Origin: JBKHYG01 sp046565595
GTDB lineage: Bacteria > Actinomycetota > AC-67
NCBI GenBank assembly: GCA_046565595.1
Contig: JBKHYG010000021.1
Coordinates: 7,684-71,683, forward strand
Reading direction: 5' to 3'
Length of the DNA: 64,000 bases
Part shown: piece after piece, positions 51,714-59,610 of the stretch
Numbering within the stretch: position 1 is the stretch's first letter
Layout of the letters: each line of letters begins with the position of its first letter
Position numbers and translations under genes: made by a program
The notes under the pieces: generated by a model
The model's database searches: none
Seen by the model: the letters and a program-made list of their open reading frames with translations, nothing else
What the model was told of the DNA's origin: nothing

Positions 51714-52454
51714 TCAGAACCCGCCGTCGCTGCGGATGATCTGACCGTTGATCCAGGCCCCTCGGTCCGAGCACAAGAACGCGACCAGGTTCGCGGCATC
51801 CTCGGGTCGCCCGAGGCGTCCCAACAGCGTTCGTGCCCGCAACTGGTCTGCGAGCTCGGGCGACATCCACCCGGTGTCGGTCGGCCCCGGATGCACGATG
51901 TTCGCGGTGATGCCCTGGCCGCGGAACTCGTGAGCTGCGGCCACGACGATCCGCTCCATCGCGCCCTTGCTCGCCCCGTATGGAAGATTGCCCGCCGTGT
52001 GGTCGCTCGTCATCGCGATGATGCGGCCTGTCCCGAACGGACCTGGGAACCGACGACCGAACTCCCTCACCAGCAGCCAAACGGCTCTCGCGTTGACCGA
52101 GAAGTGCAGGTCGAATGATTCGACGGTCGTGGCCTCGATGTCGGTGACGATGTCGTGGCAATGATTCGCGATCAAAGCCGTAACTGGACCGAGCTGAGCC
52201 TCGACTTCATCGAACACCTCGACCGCCGCGTCCGGACGCGACAAGTCTGCCTCGATCTCGATCGCTTGCGCGCCTAGGTCTCTCAGCATCGCCACAAGGT
52301 TCGGCTCGTCGGCACCCCACGGCATCTCTGCGTCGTACGGTTTCCACACCGTCGTGGCCACATCCCAGCCCTCGGACGCCAGTGCGCGGGCAATGCCAGC
52401 GCCGATACCGATCCTTCGACTCGCGCCTGTGACCAGAGCAACAGGTCTCTTCAC
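51714..52454 (-). CDS. short-chain dehydrogenase/reductase
   Basis: A 246-residue classical SDR: the cofactor loop TGASRRIGIGAGIA, catalytic Ser in MTSDHTAG, and YGASKGAMER with Tyr and Lys. The C-terminus INGQIIRSDGGF is typical. The substrate is unknown. The start is GTG overlapping the stop of the kinase gene (GTGA), so the two are co-translated. Confidence 0.9.
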   Translation of the reverse strand: MKRPVALVTGASRRIGIGAGIARALASEGWDVATTVWKPYDAEMPWGADEPNLVAMLRDLGAQAIEIEADLSRPDAAVEVFDEVEAQLGPVTALIANHCHDIVTDIEATTVESFDLHFSVNARAVWLLVREFGRRFPGPFGTGRIIAMTSDHTAGNLPYGASKGAMERIVVAAAHEFRGQGITANIVHPGPTDTGWMSPELADQLRARTLLGRLGRPEDAANLVAFLCSDRGAWINGQIIRSDGGF

Positions 52455-53041
52455 GAGGGCATCCTCCCCCGGCCGCTTTCATTGACATGCTTGAGGATGG
52501 CGTCAGCGGCCTGCTCCGGCGTCAGATCCGATGTGTCCAGGCGAAACGCGTTGGGGTGGTCGATCTCGAGAAGTCGGAACGAGTTGCGCCAACGATCGAT
52601 CGACGAAGCATCGGTCGTCTTCCGTCGCTCACGCCGCTGCGGCGTATCGATGCGTTGCCGCATCACTGCCTCGCTCGCCTCTAGCCAGATCGGCACGAAC
52701 GTCCCGCCCCGATCGAGCGCGAGCGCCTCAATGGTCTCGAACAAGGCGACCGAGGGCGGATCATCGGCATCGAGGACGTTCGTGAACACGAAGCAGTCCT
52801 CGGGAGCGCAGTCTTCGCGGATCGTGTCGAGAACCGCCTCGCGGATGCGCTCGATCTTGTCCCAGGCGCCCTTGGGGAACGGGAAGGCATCGGTGCCGTC
52901 GAAACCAACAGCGGTGAACACCGGTACATTGATGAGCTGGTTATCGATCACTCGCGCGCCGGTTCGGGCGGCGATGGCCGTAGCGATCGTGTGCTTGCCG
53001 ACCGCCGGCAAGCCGATCAAGTAGATGATGGTTCTTCTCAC
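52451..53041 (-). CDS. P-loop kinase-like AAA protein
   Basis: A 196-residue P-loop protein with Walker A GLPAVGKHTIA and an LID-like Arg-rich segment (RQRIDTPQRRERRKT), the form of small-molecule or zeta-toxin-like kinases. PIWLEASEAVMRQRI is typical of such kinases. The substrate is unknown. GTG start at 53041; its stop overlaps the SDR start. Confidence 0.72.
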   Translation of the reverse strand: MRRTIIYLIGLPAVGKHTIATAIAARTGARVIDNQLINVPVFTAVGFDGTDAFPFPKGAWDKIERIREAVLDTIREDCAPEDCFVFTNVLDADDPPSVALFETIEALALDRGGTFVPIWLEASEAVMRQRIDTPQRRERRKTTDASSIDRWRNSFRLLEIDHPNAFRLDTSDLTPEQAADAILKHVNESGRGRMPS

Positions 53042-53154
53042 CAGACGAGTGTCTCACGAACGAACGCGCCTTGTACAGAGTTTCGGCTGCCGCACGCTCA
53101 GACGCGATCAGGAAGCTCGACCTGCCGAGCCCTGGTACCCAGGGTCAGTGCACT

Positions 53155-53200
53155 TGATAGGACAGCTTTCAAACCTGCGAGCGGAGGTTCAAGAGCTCTT
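53155..53200 (+). repeat. direct repeat R2 (partner at 50643-50688)
   Basis: Second copy of the repeat described at R1. It lies in the 176-base gap between the kinase start and the 112-residue gene. Together R1 and R2 flank the BFN, SDR and kinase genes. Confidence 0.7.
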
Positions 53201-53217
53201 GCGAGCTTGCCTAGCGA

Positions 53218-53556
53218 TCAACCCGGACTACCCAGCGGGTCATCGCTCCGATGGTTCTCGGTCTGGTCCTCCAGCGCTGCCTGGCTAAGGGCGGACCGGT
53301 ACTCGTCTTCCGAGACAGGTCTCGCAACCCTACGCATCCACGCCCCGAATCGCGCACGAAACTCCCGATCGCTCATCGCCAACGCGAGGTTTCGCCTTAG
53401 CACAAGCATCGCCTCTTCTTCGGTTACGCCAGTGCCCTCAAGGCCAAGCCCTGCGACGCGCGCCGCGAAACGCTCCCCGTCCGCTTCGACGGATGCGACT
53501 TCAGACAGATCGACAGCCATCCCCCAGCTTCCACTGGGGGATGGCTGATCGTTCAT
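53218..53556 (-). CDS. 112-residue hypothetical protein
   Basis: A cytoplasmic, charged, helical protein (EEEAMLVLRRNLALAMSDRE, then FRARFGAWMRRVARPVSEDE) of no recognised family. ATG 53554-53556 lies five bases after the preceding gene's stop. A second ATG (53518-53520) sits in the 3' arm of a strong hairpin with GGAAG in its loop and may be the true, regulated start, giving 100 residues. Confidence 0.55.
   Translation of the reverse strand: MNDQPSPSGSWGMAVDLSEVASVEADGERFAARVAGLGLEGTGVTEEEAMLVLRRNLALAMSDREFRARFGAWMRRVARPVSEDEYRSALSQAALEDQTENHRSDDPLGSPG
53514..53547 (-). promoter_or_regulatory. 14-bp perfect stem-loop over a candidate start codon
   Basis: On the minus strand the arms CAGCCATCCCCCAG and CTGGGGGATGGCTG pair fully around the loop TGGAAG. 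The loop holds a GGAAG ribosome-binding-like sequence and the 3' arm holds an in-frame ATG of the 112-residue gene. Confidence 0.6.
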
Positions 53557-53561
53557 TGGGG

Positions 53562-53888
53562 TCACTCGTCGATCCAGTAGAGGGTCCCTCCGATGTCGCA
53601 AACCATGAACGTTGCGTTCGGCACAGGGGGCTGCTGACCCGCGGTCGGCGGTGTCGGAGCGTCCAAGGCACCTGGAGTCACATCTCCGGGGAGCGGGTCC
53701 CCGATCTGCCACCCGACAGGCGTCCAATCCGGATCCACCCGAACCGTGACGCCATTCGCGGGACCCAGCTCGGCAGTCCAGATCCAGCAGATGATCACTC
53801 CGTCGGCGTGAGCCGGGGCGAGCCAGGGGCCAAGAGATAGCGCCGCGACGGCAGCGACCGTCATGACCTTGCGTCGGATAGTTCGCAC
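53562..53888 (-). CDS. small secreted protein, unknown
   Basis: A 108-residue protein with a signal peptide (MTVAAVAALSLGPWLAPAHA) and a mature part of ~80 residues with two cysteines, rich in Pro, Gly and Trp. GTG 53886-53888 has AAGGAG six bases upstream, inside a hairpin. No family recognised. The unusual leader suggests regulated translation. Confidence 0.65.
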   Translation of the reverse strand: MRTIRRKVMTVAAVAALSLGPWLAPAHADGVIICWIWTAELGPANGVTVRVDPDWTPVGWQIGDPLPGDVTPGALDAPTPPTAGQQPPVPNATFMVCDIGGTLYWIDE

Positions 53889-53891
53889 ACC

Positions 53892-53915
53892 GATCTCCTT
53901 CCTGATCAGGAGATC
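53892..53915 (-). promoter_or_regulatory. hairpin sequestering the ribosome-binding site of the 108-residue gene
   Basis: Minus-strand arms GATCTCC and GGAGATC (7 bp) enclose TGATCAGGAA. The GGAG of the 3' arm is the gene's Shine-Dalgarno, four to ten bases from the GTG. Opening of this hairpin would be needed for translation. Confidence 0.5.
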
Positions 53916-53955
53916 CCTTGTCCTTGGGATCCCTTGTCCTTGGGATCCCTTGTCC
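53912..53955 (-). repeat. 16-bp tandem repeat, 2.75 units, in a leader
   Basis: The unit GATCCCTTGTCCTTGG (plus strand) repeats at 53912, 53928 and 53944 (last copy partial). Each contains GGGATCCC-type palindrome on the minus strand. It lies between the candidate promoter and the RBS hairpin. Confidence 0.85.
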
Positions 53956-53960
53956 GCGAG

Positions 53961-53989
53961 ATGGTGCCTGACTCCTTTCTATATGTCAA
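53961..53989 (-). promoter_or_regulatory. candidate promoter with consensus TTGACA
   Basis: Minus-strand TTGACA at 53984-53989, 17 bp from CACCAT at 53961-53966 (weak -10). It would drive the 108-residue gene through the repeat-bearing leader. Confidence 0.45.
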
Positions 53990-54117
53990 GCTTTTCTGGA
54001 CATAAGGGACCCGCGGTGCTGATCGCGCTGGGCCGGGGAACATCCCACTCGACGCGGAATCATCCCCACGAACTCCTAGGCCAATTACCCCTGATGGCCG
54101 AGGCTCCTGAGAGCCTG

Positions 54118-54201
54118 TGCGGGTGAGAGGACTCGAACCTCCACGTCCTTGCGAACACATGGCCCTCAACCATGCCTGTCTACCAATTTCAGCACACCCG
54201 C
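54118..54201 (-). tRNA. tRNA-Leu (GAG)
   Basis: A complete cloverleaf: acceptor GCGGGTG with CACCCGC, anticodon stem CATGG/CCATG around loop TTGAGGG (anticodon GAG), a long variable arm as expected for a class II tRNA, and T-arm GGAGG-TTCGAGT-CCTCT. Discriminator A; no encoded CCA. It reads CUC/CUU leucine codons. Confidence 0.95.
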
Positions 54202-54244
54202 TTGCGGGCGCCGAGTGTACCAGCGCCGCTAGTGGCGTTCAGCC

Positions 54245-55753
54245 TCAGGCGACGATCGGAGCGAGCCAAACGGTGGCCGGATCGAACGATCCGGATCCGT
54301 CGGGAACGAGCCCTCGGAGTCGTTCGGTGCCCTGGATACGGGTCACGAGGTGGATGAGCGGGATGTTCGGCAACTGACCCAGCGCTCGCTGCTGAGCCGA
54401 CGCGTAAGCCTCCAGCCGCTGCCCAGGATCCACGGTCCTCCTGGCCCTCGCGATCGCTTGATCGAACGCATCGTCTTGGAATCCGGTCTTGTTGTCGACA
54501 CTGGTGGACAGAAGTTGGCCCGCAAGGAACCCGTCGGGACTTGGCACCTCTGCAAGCCACCCGAGTTGGATCAGGTCGAATCTCTTCTCAGCCAGCACGC
54601 GCGGATACGCCGCGGGAGAGACAGGCACGGTGCGCGCCGGGATACCGGCGGCGTTCAACTGGCGGCGAACCTCCGCCATCAGTTCGCGGCTGGGGTCATC
54701 GTTCAGGTGCACCAGACGCAGTCGAGATGCAGGCTTGTTCGCTCGGCTCCAGCGTTCCCGCGCCTCGACGGGATCTCGTCTGGGAGCTTGGGGCGCAGGC
54801 AGGATCGAGCCGGGAACCAGACCCGGTGCCGGAACGCCCCGCGGCCCCTTCTGGCTGAGCGTCTCGAGATCGAGGGCGAGACGGATCGCGCGCCTGGCTG
54901 ATAGATCACCGAGTCGGCCAAGGTTGACGCCAAGCGAGAGCGTCGCCCAGACCGGAGATACCGTCGCATCCAGGTTCGCTTCGCCTCGCACATAGGCCAC
55001 ATCGACGGTCCGGGCCCGGAGTGCGCGCGCACCGTCCTGCACGACGCGCAACTCGATCCGCTCGAGCAGAGCGGTCGGACCGCGTGAGGTCAGGTTGCGT
55101 TCCAGTACCGCACGCCGGCCGAGCTCCACCTCACGCAGCACGAAAGGTCCAGTCGAAGCCCGCGATGGACCGAACTTCTCGCCCGGGCCAGGGACTATCC
55201 CCGCGGCCGGGTGCGCGAGCATGACCGGGAACTCTGAGAAGGGCGCGGACAGGCGGAACACGATCTTGCGAGGAGTGGGAGTGTCGATCCCCCGGAGTTG
55301 TCGACGCGAACCGAGCAGGTTCACCTCGCGGAAGCCGACGATCTGGGAGAGCACGAAAGCGTGTGGGCTTCCCGTAGAACGCCTCGCGAGCCGGTCGAAC
55401 CATGCCCTGACCGCACCGGAGGTGATCGGCGACCCGTCGCTGGAGCGCAGGCCCTCGCGAAGCACGAACTCGTACCGGGTCGCATCAGCCGACGCCTTCC
55501 ACGATGATGCGAGTCCACCTTCGACCCGGCGTTCGGTGACGGCAGAGATGACCGTCAAGCCTTGGAAGCGTGCGCGCGCGAGCAACAGTTCTGCGGGCTG
55601 CAACGCCTTGGCGGGATCGAGCGAGTCGAGGCTTCCCACGCCGACCCGAAGGGTGCCTCCTGGGACGGGCGTTTCGACCGGCGGCTTGGATGAGCCCGTG
55701 CATGCGACCAGGGCGGCTAGCGCTGCCCCGGCCAGGCGTCTACCGAGTGTCAG
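54245..55753 (-). CDS. oligopeptide-type ABC transporter substrate-binding lipoprotein, apparent CTG start
   Basis: A 502-residue family 5 solute-binding protein. From CTG 55751-55753, overlapping the secG stop (CTGA), the frame gives an ideal lipoprotein signal with lipobox ALVAC, then TLRVGVGSLDSLDPAKA, the expected N-terminus of the mature domain. The first standard codon, GTG 55639, would remove signal and lipobox; no ATG/GTG/TTG lies upstream in the stretch I read. The body has family blocks (SLGVNLGRLGDLSARRAIRL, GWLAEVPSPDGFL). It follows the opp cluster but is separated from it by secG. Confidence 0.82.
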   Translation of the reverse strand: MTLGRRLAGAALAALVACTGSSKPPVETPVPGGTLRVGVGSLDSLDPAKALQPAELLLARARFQGLTVISAVTERRVEGGLASSWKASADATRYEFVLREGLRSSDGSPITSGAVRAWFDRLARRSTGSPHAFVLSQIVGFREVNLLGSRRQLRGIDTPTPRKIVFRLSAPFSEFPVMLAHPAAGIVPGPGEKFGPSRASTGPFVLREVELGRRAVLERNLTSRGPTALLERIELRVVQDGARALRARTVDVAYVRGEANLDATVSPVWATLSLGVNLGRLGDLSARRAIRLALDLETLSQKGPRGVPAPGLVPGSILPAPQAPRRDPVEARERWSRANKPASRLRLVHLNDDPSRELMAEVRRQLNAAGIPARTVPVSPAAYPRVLAEKRFDLIQLGWLAEVPSPDGFLAGQLLSTSVDNKTGFQDDAFDQAIARARRTVDPGQRLEAYASAQQRALGQLPNIPLIHLVTRIQGTERLRGLVPDGSGSFDPATVWLAPIVA

Positions 55754-56106
55754 GAGCTGGTGGGGGTCGGTTCTGCGCCCGTCGGCGGTGTGGCGTCGCC
55801 GGTGGGCAGCGGGATGTCGGTCGGGAGGTCTGTCGGGATCGTGGTCGGGACCGTCGTCGGCGTCGCAGGTGCGCGATCACGGTCAGAGATCAGGAAGCCC
55901 AGAGATACCGTCGTGACCAGGAAGAGGCTCGCGGCGAAGACGGTCAACCGGTCCAGGTTCTTCTCTGCCAGGGTGGAGCCTCCGAGGCTCATGCCGCCAC
56001 CGAACATGTCTGACAGGCCGCCGCCACGGCCGGCGTGCAGCAGGATGAAGGTGATCAGCAGACCAGTCGCGATCAGGTGCAACACCGTTACAAGGATGAA
56101 CAGCAC
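55750..56106 (-). CDS. secG: preprotein translocase subunit SecG
   Basis: A 118-residue protein: N-terminal helix LHLIATGLLITFILLHAGRG, the conserved GRGGGLSDMFGGG loop, and a second helix (FAASLFLVTTVSLGFLI). SecG assists SecYEG. The ~45-residue Thr/Pro-rich tail is unusual. GTG 56104-56106 with GGAAGGG upstream. Its stop overlaps the solute-binding protein gene. Confidence 0.92.
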   Translation of the reverse strand: MLFILVTVLHLIATGLLITFILLHAGRGGGLSDMFGGGMSLGGSTLAEKNLDRLTVFAASLFLVTTVSLGFLISDRDRAPATPTTVPTTIPTDLPTDIPLPTGDATPPTGAEPTPTSS

Positions 56107-56163
56107 TAAGAACCCTTCCTAGAGGACAAGCGGCGGGCATCGTACCACGGGGCGAGGGCCCCC

Positions 56164-57609
56164 CTAGCGCCTGGAGAGGTTGGCTGGGTCGCCTTGAGGG
56201 AACATCGGCGTGGCCATCGGGTTGGTCAGATCTCGGCCGAAAGCTCCGCGCTCTGGTGTGACCGACGAGGCCATGATCAGAGCCTCCCGCGCGATGGTCT
56301 GAGCGACCCTCTTCCACCGGTTCCTAGCGACCTCTGGATCGACAGCGGCTCGAGCGCTGTTGATCTCGCGAGCCAGGCGGCTGGAACGCGGCGCGAATCC
56401 GGCGGGCCCGAAGAGATCCTCGAGCATGGCAGCCGCTCCCTGGCCCGGCACCGCTCCACACCAGGTGAATAGGACCAGCGCAGGACGGCTCCTTGATGTC
56501 AGGACCTCACCGAGCCGATCGGGTGGGACCAAGATGACGCGGATGTCGGCGACCGGCTGAAGGGCGTTACGGAGACGCGTCGTGTCGGTTCGGTCCCGGC
56601 CGCTCTGTGTGGCTACCAGCGTCAGGGATGGCCTGCTCGAGATCTCGCTCAAGGGAGGCCGCGGATCGCCTCCGCCGCCGACGATGATCGGCGGGAGCGC
56701 GTTGGCGGTCCACGCTCCAACCGTAGCGCCGGCCACCCGTCTGGCCAGTCGCTGTCTGATCGCTGCGTCGCCCAGGGGCGAGACCCGGTGATTGGCGAGC
56801 ACCAACCGGGTGCATCGGCTGGCGGCTTCCAAGGGAGACCGATGATCGGATGGCCAGATGTCTGGAGGTCCAGGCTCGCCCACCATGTCGGCCATCCCCG
56901 AACCGACCGCCGCGAAGGCGTCTGCAGGCGAGGACTTGACGGTCAGCATGATCCCGTCCGACGGCGCATCCCGGACGGGGTCGTCGCGCCAGTGCGGATT
57001 GCGCTCTAACACGGTGCGGCCGTCGGGTATGTCTTGGGTCACGCGATAAGGCCCGAGTCCCGGGACCGTGCCTCTGGCAGCAGGTGTCCCCGCCGGCAGG
57101 ATCGCGGCGCTTGGATGCGCCAGCAGCCATGCCAGGTCATACGCGGGCCGCGCCAGCGTTATCTCTAGCGTCCGGTCGTCGGGTGCGCGCGCCGATCGGA
57201 AGGGGATGGCGCGCGCAACCTCGCCGTCGGCGGAGACGAACCGCGAGATGCTCGAAGCGGCATCGGATGCTTTGAACACGCGACCGCCAGAGAACCGCAG
57301 TCCGCCTCGGAGAGGGATGGTGACGGTGAGACCGTCATCAGAGAAGACCGGCATCTCGGTCGCAACATCGGGGACGGGCATCGCGCCGGCGGGGAACGGC
57401 GCCTGCGGGAAGGCGTACAAGCCACGGTGCAGCAGCCGCGCGAACAGCCATCCGACCGGAAGGCGACTTCGGTGAGGGTCTCTCGAATCTGGCGGATCGG
57501 CGAGGGTGATCCGCAGCGTGCCCGCGGCTCGAGCATGCTGAACCTTGCCGGGAAGCAGCGTCGCCATCATGCCGACGGCGAGGAGCCCGATCACGCCCAG
57601 GCGGATCAG
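56164..57609 (-). CDS. ABC transporter substrate-binding protein, apparent CTG start
   Basis: A 481-residue family 5 solute-binding protein. CTG 57607-57609 overlaps the oppF stop (CTGA) and yields MIRLGVIGLLAVGMMATLLP, a complete Sec signal; GTG five codons later lacks the basic N-terminus. The mature start TLRITLADPPDSRDPHRS fits the family. No lipobox cysteine is visible, unlike the other two binding proteins here, so it may be released or anchored differently. The middle of the protein is divergent (GGGGDPRPPLSEI), so it may have lost peptide binding. Confidence 0.75.
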   Translation of the reverse strand: MIRLGVIGLLAVGMMATLLPGKVQHARAAGTLRITLADPPDSRDPHRSRLPVGWLFARLLHRGLYAFPQAPFPAGAMPVPDVATEMPVFSDDGLTVTIPLRGGLRFSGGRVFKASDAASSISRFVSADGEVARAIPFRSARAPDDRTLEITLARPAYDLAWLLAHPSAAILPAGTPAARGTVPGLGPYRVTQDIPDGRTVLERNPHWRDDPVRDAPSDGIMLTVKSSPADAFAAVGSGMADMVGEPGPPDIWPSDHRSPLEAASRCTRLVLANHRVSPLGDAAIRQRLARRVAGATVGAWTANALPPIIVGGGGDPRPPLSEISSRPSLTLVATQSGRDRTDTTRLRNALQPVADIRVILVPPDRLGEVLTSRSRPALVLFTWCGAVPGQGAAAMLEDLFGPAGFAPRSSRLAREINSARAAVDPEVARNRWKRVAQTIAREALIMASSVTPERGAFGRDLTNPMATPMFPQGDPANLSRR

Positions 57610-58607
57610 GTCGGCAGGACCGCGTCGGACAGGGGGAAGTAGCAAGCGGCCTCGTGCTCGCTGCCGTGGGCAGTCATCGGGGGCTGTTCTGCTGCGCATG
57701 TGGGAAGTTGGGCCTTCGGGCACCGAGGATGGAACCGGCAACCGCTCGGAGGGTCTATCGGACTTGGAACATCTCCTTCGAGCACGAGCCTACGACTCTG
57801 GCGGGCCGCGCGCGGGTCTGCGATCGGAACCGCAGACAACAGGGCACCGGTGTATGGGTGTCTCGGCTCCTGGTAGAGCTTCCGGCGCTCGGCGATCTCT
57901 GCGATCTTGCCCAGGTACATGACCGCGACGCGGTCGCAGACATGTCGAACCACCGAGAGGTCATGGGCGATGAACAGGTAGGTGAGCCCGAGCTCGTCTT
58001 GCAGTTCGGAGAGGAGGTTCAGGATCTGCGCCTGGATGGAGACATCGAGGGCACTCACGGGCTCGTCGCACACGATCAGGTCCGGCTCCACGGCGATCGC
58101 TCTGGCGACCCCGACGCGCTGGCGTTGGCCTCCGGAGAACTCGTGGGGATACCGGTCCTTGCGGGCTGGATCGAGACCGACCCGCTCCATGAGTTCTGAA
58201 ACCCGGCGTTCCGCGGACTTGCCGTCGGCCAGACGGTGGATCTCGAGAGGCTCCTTGATGATGTCGCCGACGGACTGTCGCGGGTCGAGGCTCGCGTAGG
58301 GATCCTGGAAGATCAGCTGCATCCGACGGCGCAGCGGCCGCAGCCCTTTCGCGTTGAGACTGCTGATGTCCTGACCATCGAAGAGGATCTTGCCCGCGGT
58401 CGGCTCGAGCAGGCGCAGGATCAGGCGGCCGGTGGTCGACTTCCCACATCCGGTCTCACCGACCAGGCCGAGGGTCTCTCCCCGGCGGATCTCGAGGTCG
58501 ATCCCGTCGACGGCATGGACCTGGGCGACGGCCTTCTGGAAGAGGATCCCTCGGGTGATCGGGAAGTACTTGGTCAGTCCCCTAACCTCGACGAGGTTGT
58601 CGCTCAT
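57606..58607 (-). CDS. oppF: oligopeptide ABC transporter ATP-binding protein OppF/DppF
   Basis: A 333-residue ATPase: Walker A GETGCGKSTTG, signature FSGGQRQRVG, Walker B LIVCDEPVSALD, and the OppF-type C-terminal CRFHPRCPKA iron-sulfur-like cluster motif. It powers peptide import with OppD. ATG 58605-58607 overlaps the restored oppD frame (ATGA). Its stop overlaps the next binding-protein gene (CTGA). Confidence 0.93.
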   Translation of the reverse strand: MSDNLVEVRGLTKYFPITRGILFQKAVAQVHAVDGIDLEIRRGETLGLVGETGCGKSTTGRLILRLLEPTAGKILFDGQDISSLNAKGLRPLRRRMQLIFQDPYASLDPRQSVGDIIKEPLEIHRLADGKSAERRVSELMERVGLDPARKDRYPHEFSGGQRQRVGVARAIAVEPDLIVCDEPVSALDVSIQAQILNLLSELQDELGLTYLFIAHDLSVVRHVCDRVAVMYLGKIAEIAERRKLYQEPRHPYTGALLSAVPIADPRAARQSRRLVLEGDVPSPIDPPSGCRFHPRCPKAQLPTCAAEQPPMTAHGSEHEAACYFPLSDAVLPT

Positions 58608-58650
58608 CGGGCCAGCACCTCCTGCCTGCCGCGCAGCTTCTCTTCGTCGC

Positions 58651-59610
58651 TCAGGAAGCAGGCGTCCTCGTGATCGAGCACATGGACCAGCGCGGGCCAT
58701 TCCGTGTGGCAGCGCTCGAGGCGAAGTCGCATCGGGGCGCGAACGGGCATCCCGGTGGGGGACGCATCAGGTTCGGCGGAAGACCGGGGATGGCAACGAG
58801 CCGATCCACATCCCGATCGAGCCTGGGTATCGAGCCGAGCAGCCCCCAGGTGTAGGGATGCTGCGGACGGTAGAAGATCTGATCGGGGGTGCCTCGCTCG
58901 ACCATGCGTCCTGCGTACATGACCAGGATCTCATCGGCCATCGAGGCAACCACGCCTAGGTCGTGCGTGATCATGATGACCGCGGTCCCGAACTCCTTCT
59001 GGAGGCGTTGGATGAGTTCGAGGATCTGAGCTTGGACGGTCACATCGAGCGCCGTCGTCGGTTCGTCGGCGATCAGCAGGACCGGGTCTAGGGCGAGCGC
59101 CATGGCGATCATCGCTCGCTGTCGCATCCCTCCCGAGAACTCGTGCGGGTACTGCTTGACGCGCCGATGGGGATTCGGCGTGCCCACCATGTCCAAGAGT
59201 TCGACCGCTCGAGCCATCGCCTCGGATCTGGACATATCTCGGTGTGCGCGGATCGCTTCCACGATCTGCGCTCCGACACGATGCACCGGATTCAGAGAGG
59301 TGAGTGGATCCTGGAAGATCATCGCCATGTCGTCACCGCGAAGGGCGCGCCGGTCGTCGGCGCTCATCTTGAACAGGTCTTCGCCTCGGAACCGGGCAAC
59401 CCCGGAGACCTTGGCAGATCTCTTGGGCAACAATCCCATGATGCCGGTCACCGTCACCGTCTTGCCGCTGCCGCTCTCCCCCACGATCGCGAGGGTCTTG
59501 CCTGGCGCAACCGAGAACGACACATCATCGACGGCATGGACGATCCCCGTCGGCGTATGGAATTCGACGGTCAATCCCTCGACCTCGAGGATGGCGCGGT
59601 CGTCGTTCAT
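58651..59610 (-). CDS. oppD: oligopeptide ABC transporter ATP-binding protein OppD/DppD, frameshifted near the 3' end
   Basis: A 319-residue ATPase as read: Walker A GESGSGKTVTV, signature FSGGMRQRAMIA, Walker B LLIADEPTTALD, then PGCPFAPRCDFA. After this, near 58717-58725, the family sequence continues in another frame: ERCHTEWPALVHVLDHEDAC and onward to a TGA at 58604-58606 that overlaps the oppF ATG (ATGA). One missing base explains both. The annotated frame ends early at 58651 with an unlike tail. Either a true mutation, an assembly error, or recoding; the catalytic core is intact. Confidence 0.88.
   Translation of the reverse strand: MNDDRAILEVEGLTVEFHTPTGIVHAVDDVSFSVAPGKTLAIVGESGSGKTVTVTGIMGLLPKRSAKVSGVARFRGEDLFKMSADDRRALRGDDMAMIFQDPLTSLNPVHRVGAQIVEAIRAHRDMSRSEAMARAVELLDMVGTPNPHRRVKQYPHEFSGGMRQRAMIAMALALDPVLLIADEPTTALDVTVQAQILELIQRLQKEFGTAVIMITHDLGVVASMADEILVMYAGRMVERGTPDQIFYRPQHPYTWGLLGSIPRLDRDVDRLVAIPGLPPNLMRPPPGCPFAPRCDFASSAATRNGPRWSMCSITRTPAS

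Noticed and set aside
53912..53955. Short tandem repeats considered as a CRISPR array
   Set aside because: Units abut without spacers and no cas genes are present; no CRISPR array was seen elsewhere.
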